Assembly: GCA_024277475.1 (NCBI GenBank)
Contig: JAJRVC010000600.1
Span: forward strand, 1-10,745
Source of the DNA: Deltaproteobacteria bacterium
GTDB lineage: Bacteria > Desulfobacterota > Desulfobacteria > Desulfobacterales > JAFDCJ01
DNA: 10,745 nt
Direction of reading: 5' to 3'
The notes beneath the pieces are model-generated. The model saw only the letters and a list, made by a program, of their open reading frames with translations, made no database searches and was not told the DNA's origin. Made by a program: the position numbers and the translations under genes. Positions 1-5,799 of this stretch are shown piece after piece (position 1 is the stretch's first letter; the number at the start of each line of letters is the position of its first letter).

Positions 1-2
1 CC

Positions 3-515
3 ACCCTGGAAGGTATCGCCTCGCTGAAACCGGTATTTAAAAAGGACGGTGTCATTACGGCCGGTATTTCCTCCCCCTTAAACGCTGCTGCCACATCCAT
101 GGTGTTGATGTCCAAAGAAAGTGCCAAAAAGAAAGGCATCAAGCCTTTGGCGACCCTTCGATCAATCGGCTTTGCCGGTGTCGATCCCACCATCATGGGA
201 CACGGACCGGTGCCGGCCAGTCAGAAGGCCCTGGACAAGGCAGGTCTCAAGGCTTCGGATATCGATTATTGGGAAATCAACGAAGCCTTTTGTATCGTGG
301 CGCTTAATTGCATCAAAGAATTGGGGCTCGATCCTGATCGTGTCAATGTCATGGGCGGCGGAACGGCCATCGGGCATCCGCTGGGAGCCACCGGTATCCG
401 GCTGACCGGCACGCTGGCTCGAATCCTAGCGGCAAAGGGCGGCCGGTATGGCTGTGCCAATGCCTGTGTCGGCGGTGGTCAGGGGGTGGCGGTTATCATT
501 GAAAGAGAAGAATAA
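3..515 (+). CDS. Thiolase (acetyl-CoA acyltransferase family), 3' part only
   Basis: This is the C-terminal 170 residues of a thiolase; the frame is open at the left edge, and the missing N-terminal half would carry the acyl-accepting cysteine. Thiolases cleave 3-ketoacyl-CoA with CoA, or condense two acyl-CoAs, in the cytoplasm. Seen directly: the NEAF motif (codons 279-290), the GHPLGATG block with the catalytic histidine (codon 375-377), and the C-terminal cysteine in a CVGGGQG context (codon 465-467), so all three C-terminal active-site signatures are intact. Full-length family members are about 390-400 residues. Its position ahead of the two dehydratase/reductase-like subunits and a crotonase suggests the thiolytic step of an acyl-CoA degradation pathway. 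Chain-length or substrate specificity cannot be read from this part. The 244-bp gap to the next gene contains repeats, so co-transcription is likely but not certain. Confidence 0.93.
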   Translation, partial: TLEGIASLKPVFKKDGVITAGISSPLNAAATSMVLMSKESAKKKGIKPLATLRSIGFAGVDPTIMGHGPVPASQKALDKAGLKASDIDYWEINEAFCIVALNCIKELGLDPDRVNVMGGGTAIGHPLGATGIRLTGTLARILAAKGGRYGCANACVGGGQGVAVIIEREE

Positions 516-604
516 TTTTTTGCCCTTCCGACTGATAATAGGTTGAAACATTGAGTCAATCCTCATCAAGAGGCCTGAATTCATGAATTTATAGGGCAAA
601 AAAT
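515..604. repeat. Perfect 12-bp inverted repeat around a palindrome
   Basis: ATTTTTTGCCCT at 515-526 is exactly complementary, inverted, to AGGGCAAAAAAT at 593-604, with 66 bp between. Inside lies a perfect 12-bp palindrome, AATTCATGAATT, at 578-589. The left arm starts at the last base of the thiolase stop codon. A transcript could fold into a long-range stem followed by A/T-rich sequence, so it may serve as a loose terminator. It could equally be the terminal repeats of a small non-coding element. Confidence 0.5.
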
Positions 605-629
605 ATATTGGAAATTTTTTTTGATTTTG

Positions 630-695
630 GTGGGAGCGACTTCCAGCCGCGAAAAGGATCCCATTACCTAAATCGTGAATGGAAGCCGTTCCCAC
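630..695. repeat. REP-like inverted pair (REPIN-like)
   Basis: GTGGGAGCGACTTCCA at 630-645 and TGGAAGCCGTTCCCAC at 680-695 are inverted copies matching at 14 of 16 positions. The left copy continues into GCCGCGA, so it can fold into a near-perfect GCG-CT/AG-CGC hairpin around TCC. Short extragenic palindromes with this GTGGGAGCG-type head, arranged as inverted pairs, are the hallmark of REP/REPIN elements mobilised in trans by IS200-like RAYT transposases. No such transposase is in the window. The family assignment is by eye. Confidence 0.6.
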
Positions 696-759
696 TAACA
701 CAAACTAAGAAAAGCTATTTATAAGAAATTTATTCTGATAGCATTTTCGGAGCAAAGGT

Positions 760-1872
760 ATGTTTGAATTATTTCATGAAGTTGTCAACAACGTTTCGCA
801 AACGATCCTGAAGTACGAAAAAGAACTGGATCGTCCCGTTATAGGGGTCATGCCGGCGTATTTTCCCATGGAGTTGATCGAGGCCGCCGGCGGATATCCC
901 GTGCAGCTGTGGGGCAACAATTTGCCGATTGAGAAAGCCGATGCCCATCTTCAGTCCTATTGCTGCTCGGTGGCACGCTCGGCAATGGAACTGGAGATGA
1001 GAGGAATTGCACACATGGTCGAGGCTTATGCCTTTACCTCACTTTGCGATACCCTGATCAACCTGAGAGAAATTTATCGTCGGGTGTTCAGCAAACCGAC
1101 ACTGGAGCTTTCCATCCCCATTACGCAGACGAAGGTCGCCCGCCACAATTATCTTGAAAGTGTGGTCGAATCCGTAACCGCCGGCTTGGAATCAATCACC
1201 GGAAACAAAATTACGTCGGATTCCCTGAATGAAGCAACTCAATTGTGTGGGCGGACACGAGCACTGCAACGCCGGCTATACCGGATGCGGTCTAAAAATC
1301 CAGGTCTTGTTAAAAGCCTTGATTTTTATACTGTTATCAAAACCGGTTTCTTTTTGCCCGCTCATGTGTACAACCGCCTGCTTGAAGATGTGCTGCAGAA
1401 ACTGGAAGGATTTGAGGCGCAAGCTGGCAGCGGCCCCAAGCTGCTGCTTTCCGGCATGGTGTTTGACCCGCTTGAGATCCATAAAATTATTGATGAATTT
1501 GGGGCCAGGGTCGTCGATGACGATTTTGCCAATGGTTGGCGGACTGTTTCGAAAGGTGATCTGGCTGTCGGCAATCTGGTGGAAGGAATCAGCGATTTTC
1601 TTTTTAACCCGACGCCGTGCTGCTGCATTTACAACCCGGACAATGACCGTCATCCTTACCTGCTGAATCGAGTCAAAGAATCCGGGGCGGACGGAGTTTT
1701 GTTCTGGTATATCAAATTTTGTGAACCGGATGCCTTTGACCGTCCCCAGCTTATGAAACAGCTCAAAGATGCCAATATTCCGGTCTCTTTTATCGACCTG
1801 GAACTGACCATGACCAACTTTGATGCCGTCAGGACAAGGATCAATGCCTTTTGTGAAATGTTGGAAAAATGA
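760..1872 (+). CDS. Benzoyl-CoA reductase / 2-hydroxyacyl-CoA dehydratase subunit, BcrC/HgdB-like
   Basis: The 370-residue product belongs to the HgdB/BcrC family, whose members form an iron-sulfur heterodimer that removes water from 2-hydroxyacyl-CoA or reduces an aromatic acyl-CoA, using a low-potential electron from an ATP-driven activator. Seen: the N-terminal MPAYFPMELIEAAG block (residues 31-44), cysteines in SYCCSVARS (68-69), SLCD (96), TPCCC (287-289) and YIKFCEP (321), and an NPDNDRHPYLLNRVKE block (292-307). C68/69, C96 and C321 are the likely cluster ligands by family pattern. Length is normal for the family (about 370-390). Start: ATG with GGAG at 749-752, spacing 7. The next gene is the matching second subunit 132 bp downstream. 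Benzoyl-CoA reductase and 2-hydroxyacyl-CoA dehydratase cannot be told apart from this chain alone; the extended match of both subunits favours the BcrB/BcrC-like branch. Confidence 0.88.
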   Translation: MFELFHEVVNNVSQTILKYEKELDRPVIGVMPAYFPMELIEAAGGYPVQLWGNNLPIEKADAHLQSYCCSVARSAMELEMRGIAHMVEAYAFTSLCDTLINLREIYRRVFSKPTLELSIPITQTKVARHNYLESVVESVTAGLESITGNKITSDSLNEATQLCGRTRALQRRLYRMRSKNPGLVKSLDFYTVIKTGFFLPAHVYNRLLEDVLQKLEGFEAQAGSGPKLLLSGMVFDPLEIHKIIDEFGARVVDDDFANGWRTVSKGDLAVGNLVEGISDFLFNPTPCCCIYNPDNDRHPYLLNRVKESGADGVLFWYIKFCEPDAFDRPQLMKQLKDANIPVSFIDLELTMTNFDAVRTRINAFCEMLEK

Positions 1873-1913
1873 TGAATTGAATTAAGGTTTGCTACGATTT
1901 AAATATTTTATTC

Positions 1914-1944
1914 ACCGCTCTGCGTCTCGAGCGCAGCGGGCGGT
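1914..1944. other. Intergenic GC-rich hairpin
   Basis: ACCGC (1914-1918) pairs with GCGGT (1940-1944), and CTGCG (1920-1924) pairs with CGCAG (1932-1936), around the loop TCTCGAG. This gives a two-part stem of 5+5 bp with an uneven internal loop. No T-run follows, so it is not a classical Rho-independent terminator. It lies 60 bp before the next start and could instead stabilise mRNA ends or tune expression between the two subunit genes. Confidence 0.45.
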
Positions 1945-2004
1945 AGAATTATATAAACCGTGTCCCATTGAAATAAAAATAAAGCATGGTGGAGAACCCT
2001 ATAC

Positions 2005-3207
2005 ATGACAAAATTCGACGCTTATCACAAAATGAAAGAGCTTCTGACGAACTATTATATCGAAGCCAAAACCACCAAGGTAAAGCCCATTGCCTGGATT
2101 ACCAGCGGTGCGCCGGTGGAGTTCCTTTATGCCATGGACATCTTACCGATTTATCCTGAAAATTATGCCGCAATGTGTGCCGCCAATCATCAGTCCGTTG
2201 AATTGATGGAATCCGCTGAAGCTGAAGGCTTTTCCCAGGATATTTGTGCTTACGCCCGTACGGATTTCGGCGCCGATATTACCCGGGGAGGGCCAGCTGG
2301 CGGACTGCCTGCACCTCATTTCCTTTTGTGCTCCACCAACATTTGCAAAACGGTAATTAAGTGGTATGAGGTCATCGCCCGCAAATATGAGGTACCGCTC
2401 TTCATTGTCGACACACCGTTTCTGCACGATGGTTTGACTCAGGATTTGATCGATTATACCGTATCGCAGTTTAAAGACCTTGAAAAGTTTCTGTCCGATT
2501 TCACCGGCAAACATTTCGACCGGGACCGCTTAAGGGATGTTCTTATTTTAAACCGTAACGCCGCCGGTTACTGGCAAAAGATGCTGCAACTCGGTAAAAC
2601 CGCGCCGTCGCCGTTCAACAGCTTGGATACCTTCATCCATTTAGGGCCCATCGTTACCTTGCGTGGTACCCAGGAGTGCGTCGATTATAATAAATTGTTG
2701 TATGAAGAGATCGCCGAGCGAGCCGAAAAGAAAATTGGATCGTTGCCCGAAGAACGATACCGGGTTCTTTGGGATAACCTGCCGGTCTGGTTTAAAATGC
2801 GACGGCTGGAAAAATTTTTCGAAGAACAAAAATGCACCCTGGTGGTGACTACTTATGCCAACAGTTGGGGCCAGTACAGCAACTATCCGGTGGATTCGGA
2901 TGCCGAGCCCTATGAGGCCATCGCCAAAAGCTATTTGAACGTTTACATCAATACGGGCTTTGAAGACCGGATTAATTATCTGGCGAGCTTAATCAATGAG
3001 TTTTCCCTGACCGGCTTTATCATGCATTCCAACCGTTCCTGTAAGCCTTATTCATTGGGCATGTACCGCATGCAGGAAGAATTAGCTAAAATATCGGGTA
3101 AACCGGGAGTTGTCATCGAAGCCGATCAAAATGATCCCCGAGCCTATTCCGATGCCCAAGTGGAGACGAGGCTTGAAGCCTTTATAGAGTCCATGACGCC
3201 GAATTAG
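2005..3207 (+). CDS. Benzoyl-CoA reductase / 2-hydroxyacyl-CoA dehydratase subunit, BcrB/HgdA-like
   Basis: The 400-residue product is the likely heterodimer partner of the preceding gene product. Diagnostic stretches: TSGAPVEFLYAMDILPIYPEN (residues 33-53), FSQDICAYARTDFG (76-89), GGPAGGLPAPHFLLCSTNICKTVIKWYE (95-122), VDTPF (135-139), MHSNRSCKPYSLGMY (340-354) and EADQNDPRAYS (372-382). C81, C109 or C114, and C346 are candidate iron-sulfur ligands; the HSNRSCKPYSLG block is what I associate with the BcrB side of the family. Start: ATG with GGAG at 1991-1994, spacing 10. In known systems such a pair needs a separate ATPase/[4Fe-4S] activator (BcrA/D or HgdC type) and a ferredoxin; neither lies in this window, so it must be encoded upstream or elsewhere. 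The protein should be cytoplasmic and oxygen-sensitive. Substrate: aromatic CoA ester or 2-hydroxyacyl-CoA, undecided. Confidence 0.88.
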   Translation: MTKFDAYHKMKELLTNYYIEAKTTKVKPIAWITSGAPVEFLYAMDILPIYPENYAAMCAANHQSVELMESAEAEGFSQDICAYARTDFGADITRGGPAGGLPAPHFLLCSTNICKTVIKWYEVIARKYEVPLFIVDTPFLHDGLTQDLIDYTVSQFKDLEKFLSDFTGKHFDRDRLRDVLILNRNAAGYWQKMLQLGKTAPSPFNSLDTFIHLGPIVTLRGTQECVDYNKLLYEEIAERAEKKIGSLPEERYRVLWDNLPVWFKMRRLEKFFEEQKCTLVVTTYANSWGQYSNYPVDSDAEPYEAIAKSYLNVYINTGFEDRINYLASLINEFSLTGFIMHSNRSCKPYSLGMYRMQEELAKISGKPGVVIEADQNDPRAYSDAQVETRLEAFIESMTPN

Positions 3208-3257
3208 AACCTTAATAATTGGCTTTTTATTTATTTGAGATTTGGATATTGTAATTT

Positions 3258-3266
3258 AAAGGAGAG
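3258..3266 (+). promoter_or_regulatory. Shine-Dalgarno that fixes the crotonase start
   Basis: AAAGGAGAG lies at 3258-3266, ending 4 bases before the ATG at 3271. This strong site supports ATG 3271 over the in-frame TTG at 3235, which would add 12 residues unlike a crotonase N-terminus and has no ribosome binding site of its own. Confidence 0.8.
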
Positions 3267-3270
3267 AACC

Positions 3271-4041
3271 ATGGCTTACGATAACCTTACTGTAGAAAAA
3301 AAAGAATACATCTGTACTATCACGCTGAACCATCCCCCGGTCAATGCCTGGAATTGGGACATGATGTCGGGATTTGAAAAGGCAGTTAATGAGATCGAAA
3401 ACGATCCGGAAGTGAGAGTGCTAATTATCACGGGCGGTGGTGAGAAAGCCTTTTCCGCCGGGTTTGATCTCAGTGATTCGGCCAATGCCCACAAAACCAG
3501 TCCCAAGGGTCGCGAACTGTGGACAAAGCTCGATCGGTTTTCAAAGCCCGTGATCGCCGCCATTAATGGGCATGTCCTCGCCGGAGGGTTGGAGCTGGCC
3601 CTGAGCTGTCACTTCAGGATCATGGTGGATGACCCCAAGTTAAACCTTGGCCTTACCGAGCTTAACGTCGGCATTATTCCCGGCTGGGGCGGTACCCAGC
3701 GGTTGACACGGATTGTCGGAAAAGCCAAAGCGCTTGACATGATCCTTTTAAGCACACGCATTAACCCGCAACAAGCATTGGAAATTGGACTCGTGAATCA
3801 ATTGTCAACGGCCGATCAGCTTATGACCGATGCCCTTGAATTTGCCGCAAAACTGGTTAAGCGACCGCCGCTTGCAGTCGGCTGCGTGTTGAAGGCGATT
3901 TCCGCCGGAGAGTATGAAGGCTTCGAACAGGGGCTTAAAGTAGAAGAAGAGGGCAGTGCCATTGTCGGAAAATCCAAGGATTGTGTGGAAGGGTTTACCG
4001 CCTTTCTGGAGAAACGGGAGCCGGTGTTTAAGGGGGAATAG
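3271..4041 (+). CDS. Enoyl-CoA hydratase / crotonase-family protein
   Basis: The 256-residue product is a full-length crotonase-fold enzyme (family norm about 255-265), expected to add water across a 2-enoyl-CoA double bond in the cytoplasm. Seen: HPPVNAWN (residues 21-28), the first oxyanion-hole segment GGGEKAFSAGFDLS (55-68), the second one HVLAGGLELALSC (101-113), and GLTELNVGIIPGWGGTQRL (127-145). The two glutamates that act as acid and base in classical enoyl-CoA hydratase are both present, at E108 and E130, so hydratase activity is plausible. Next to a BcrB/BcrC-like pair, a cyclic dienoyl-CoA hydratase is a second possibility, as such enzymes have the same fold and length, but no sequence feature seen here settles it. 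It is the last gene of the acyl-CoA cluster, 63 bp after the dehydratase subunit, and converges on a minus-strand radical SAM gene. Confidence 0.9.
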   Translation: MAYDNLTVEKKEYICTITLNHPPVNAWNWDMMSGFEKAVNEIENDPEVRVLIITGGGEKAFSAGFDLSDSANAHKTSPKGRELWTKLDRFSKPVIAAINGHVLAGGLELALSCHFRIMVDDPKLNLGLTELNVGIIPGWGGTQRLTRIVGKAKALDMILLSTRINPQQALEIGLVNQLSTADQLMTDALEFAAKLVKRPPLAVGCVLKAISAGEYEGFEQGLKVEEEGSAIVGKSKDCVEGFTAFLEKREPVFKGE

Positions 4042-4180
4042 GCTGGAATGCGGAATGAGAGACTTGGGCTCTGGAAGACGGACTTTGATTGCGTTATAGG
4101 TTATGAGATCGAAATCCGAATATTTTGACTTTTTGCGAGATTGTCAATATTGGGAGCCGTATCCATCGGATGTAACCTTT

Positions 4181-4208
4181 GAACCGTGAACCCCGAACCT
4201 GGAACCGC
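4181..4208. repeat. Heptamer tandem repeat, GAACC core
   Basis: The core GAACC occurs four times at exactly 7-bp spacing (4181, 4188, 4195, 4202), as GAACCGT, GAACCCC, GAACCTG and GAACCGC. It lies in the convergent gap between the crotonase and radical SAM genes, ending 13 bp from the radical SAM stop codon. A related array in the opposite orientation lies at 5736-5760. The function is unknown; it is too regular to be chance and codes for nothing visible. Confidence 0.65.
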
Positions 4209-4220
4209 TCTGGTAAGTAT

Positions 4221-5279
4221 TTATAAACGCAAAAAGACCGGGTTCTGACGAACCGTCAAGCCCTCTTCAATCAACTGTAAAACTCTGGACTTTTCTTCCG
4301 GAAATTTATAGCCTTCATAACTCTGGCTGAACAAGAGCCCACCGTTTCTATTTTGCCAATAGTTACCGGCATGATCAAAGCAAACCTTTGATGTCACGTT
4401 CAATGCCGCCATCATCTGCTTTAACTCGATCAGCTGCTCTTCCGGGGACAGCATGGTGAACCGGCCGCTTTCGTACCTTTCATGGATAGGAGTACCGGCT
4501 GCCGGGAAAAATGGTCGCGAGCGAATGTAGTGCGGATCAATTTCGTTTAACACCCGGGCGGTATTTCCGGCATGGTCCTGCCACTTGGCTTTGCCGCCTA
4601 AGCCAGGCATCCAGTATTCGGATACCTGGAATCCGGCTTCCATGGCCTTTTTGCCGCCCTTAATATGTCCTTCGCTGTTGACACCTTTTTTTATTTCTTT
4701 GAGCAGTTCGTCATCTCCGCTTTCAAGTCCGATGTGCACTCTGTCCAAACCCGCCGCACGTATCGCCTTGAGCTCGTCCAGTTTTTTTTGAGCTATCGTT
4801 TTGGATCTGGCATAAGAGGTAACGCGGCTTAATGTTGGAAACGTTTTTCGTAAATGCTGCAAGATATCCACCAGTTGATCGGTTTTCATGATCAGGCTGT
4901 TGGCATCCTGCAGAAAAGCGGTCTTTGCACCGGATTGAAGCCAGTTAAAAACCATAACAAATCCCTGATTATAATTAAGCTCAGGAACAGAATTTAACAG
5001 TTCGATCGCCGCCTCCCGGTTGATGTTACCGCCATACCCGAGCTTCCAGGAAATGTCTTTAAGGTTATTGCAGATATCTGCAATCTGATCGATATCGCCC
5101 TTTATTTCAGCAGGCGATCTTAATTCAAATTTTTCCGTTTTATACATCGCGCAAAACTCGCAGCGATTCCAGGGACAATTGCGGGTTATGCGCAACAGCA
5201 AAGAAGCGCTGCCTCCTTCACTGGGGGGGCGGTAAACGCCGACTTCAAAGTTATATTTTTGGGCCGGTTGTGCAGACAT
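4221..5279 (-). CDS. Radical SAM protein with CX4CX2C cluster motif
   Basis: The 352-residue product has a radical SAM core: the cluster motif reads C35-PWNR-C40-EF-C43 within RITRNCPWNRCEFCAMYK, one residue longer between the first two cysteines than the textbook CX3CX2C. A GYGGN segment follows in the position of the SAM-binding GGE-type motif. RVTSYARSKTI, LKAIRAAGLDRVHIGLESGDDELL and an ISEYW-like VSEYWMPGLGG further on resemble the Elp3/HemN/COG1032 type of barrel. No N-terminal B12-binding domain and no clear C-terminal auxiliary cluster are visible. The reaction is not predictable. Start: ATG with AAGGAG (+ strand 5285-5290), spacing 5. It is transcribed away from the chaperone locus and is a stand-alone gene. 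Confident about the superfamily, not about function. Confidence 0.85.
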   Translation of the reverse strand: MSAQPAQKYNFEVGVYRPPSEGGSASLLLRITRNCPWNRCEFCAMYKTEKFELRSPAEIKGDIDQIADICNNLKDISWKLGYGGNINREAAIELLNSVPELNYNQGFVMVFNWLQSGAKTAFLQDANSLIMKTDQLVDILQHLRKTFPTLSRVTSYARSKTIAQKKLDELKAIRAAGLDRVHIGLESGDDELLKEIKKGVNSEGHIKGGKKAMEAGFQVSEYWMPGLGGKAKWQDHAGNTARVLNEIDPHYIRSRPFFPAAGTPIHERYESGRFTMLSPEEQLIELKQMMAALNVTSKVCFDHAGNYWQNRNGGLLFSQSYEGYKFPEEKSRVLQLIEEGLTVRQNPVFLRL

Positions 5280-5329
5280 TGCGTCTCCTTTTTAACAGTT
5301 GGCCGATTTGTATTTTAATGGATATCCAA

Positions 5330-5357
5330 ATATTAAGCACTTGTTGCGGTATTTCAA
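5330..5357 (-). promoter_or_regulatory. Candidate sigma-70 promoter for the radical SAM gene
   Basis: On the minus strand, TTGAAA (+ strand 5352-5357) and TAATAT (+ strand 5330-5335) are separated by 16 bp, about 50 bp before the radical SAM start. It is a reasonable housekeeping-type match found by eye; no transcription data. Confidence 0.4.
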
Positions 5358-5654
5358 TTCCTGGAGATCCGATTAGGCCCTTAGCGGCTCTTTTCTAACA
5401 GCATGTTTTTAAAAATTATGGTAGCTTTTTATAGGGGGTCAGGCTGGGTATGACAGAGTCGATTTGTCAATAAATACTACCTGAATTCTTCAAGTATTTT
5501 CGCATATCACATTTTTGAACTGCTGAATTCATGCTAAATAGAATCTTGAAACTCTGAACCCTGGGTGATGCGGAGAAGCCATTTTAGGCGAAGACGGGAA
5601 CCCCTGAACGGTAACGAAAAATGTTTTGCAGTATTTCCTATACCTTAATAAAAT

Positions 5655-5668
5655 ACACTGTATAGTGT
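5655..5668. promoter_or_regulatory. Operator-like inverted repeat
   Basis: ACACT (5655-5659) and AGTGT (5664-5668) are perfectly inverted around GTAT. They sit just before a TATAAT hexamer at 5672-5677 and 13 bp before a TTGACA at 5681. A position close to candidate promoter elements of the chaperone locus suggests a repressor or activator site. It does not match the CIRCE heat-shock operator (TTAGCACTC-N9-GAGTGCTAA). The half-sites are short, so chance remains possible. Confidence 0.3.
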
Positions 5669-5680
5669 GCTTATAATACC

Positions 5681-5711
5681 TTGACATACAATTTATTTTT
5701 AGTCATATATT
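5681..5711 (+). promoter_or_regulatory. Candidate sigma-70 promoter for the chaperone locus
   Basis: A consensus -35 hexamer TTGACA lies at 5681-5686. Downstream, CATATA (5704-5709, spacing 17) or TATATT (5706-5711, spacing 19) could be the -10. It lies about 90 bp before the ATG at 5800. The -35 is good and the -10 mediocre. No heat-shock sigma-32 pattern was recognised nearby. Confidence 0.35.
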
Positions 5712-5735
5712 CTGCATCCAAATATAGGTTGAGCG

Positions 5736-5760
5736 GTTCAGAGTTCATCGTTCCGGGTTG
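5736..5760. repeat. Heptamer tandem repeat, GTTC/GAAC core, inverted to the 4181 array
   Basis: GTTC occurs at 5736, 5743 and 5750, and GTTG at 5757, all 7 bp apart; read on the minus strand the core is GAAC, as at 4181-4208. The array sits in the leader of the chaperone locus, and its last unit contains the in-frame TTG at 5758. That is a further reason to prefer ATG 5800 as the start of the next gene. Confidence 0.55.
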
Positions 5761-5799
5761 AAAAAGCGTTCACAGCTCATATATCAAAGGGATTCTGTC

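Larger units (their letters stand above)
5280..5757. other. 478-bp divergent intergenic region
   Basis: No credible gene is visible here. It is A/T-rich and separates the minus-strand radical SAM gene from the plus-strand chaperone locus. It contains a palindrome TGGATATCCA (5319-5328), a TGACA/TGTCA inverted pair (5451-5455, 5465-5469) after a GGGGGTCAGGCTGGG stretch, scattered GAAC-type repeat units around 5545-5610, a small ACACT/AGTGT inverted repeat, and candidate promoters for both directions. The mixture looks like accumulated repeat remnants plus a regulatory region. Confidence 0.5.

Noticed and set aside
3235..3270. Upstream TTG start for the crotonase (12 extra residues)
   Set aside because: The ATG at 3271 has a strong AAAGGAGAG site at proper spacing; the added residues do not resemble a crotonase N-terminus.
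5280..5757. CIRCE (HrcA) operator or sigma-32 promoter upstream of the chaperone locus
   Set aside because: No GCACTC-N9-GAGTGC match is present, and the one CTTGAAA (5545-5551) lacks a proper CCCAT-type -10.
5758..5799. TTG start for the 966-residue protein (14 extra residues)
   Set aside because: The TTG falls within the heptamer repeat array and lacks a ribosome binding site, while ATG 5800 has AAAGGGA upstream.
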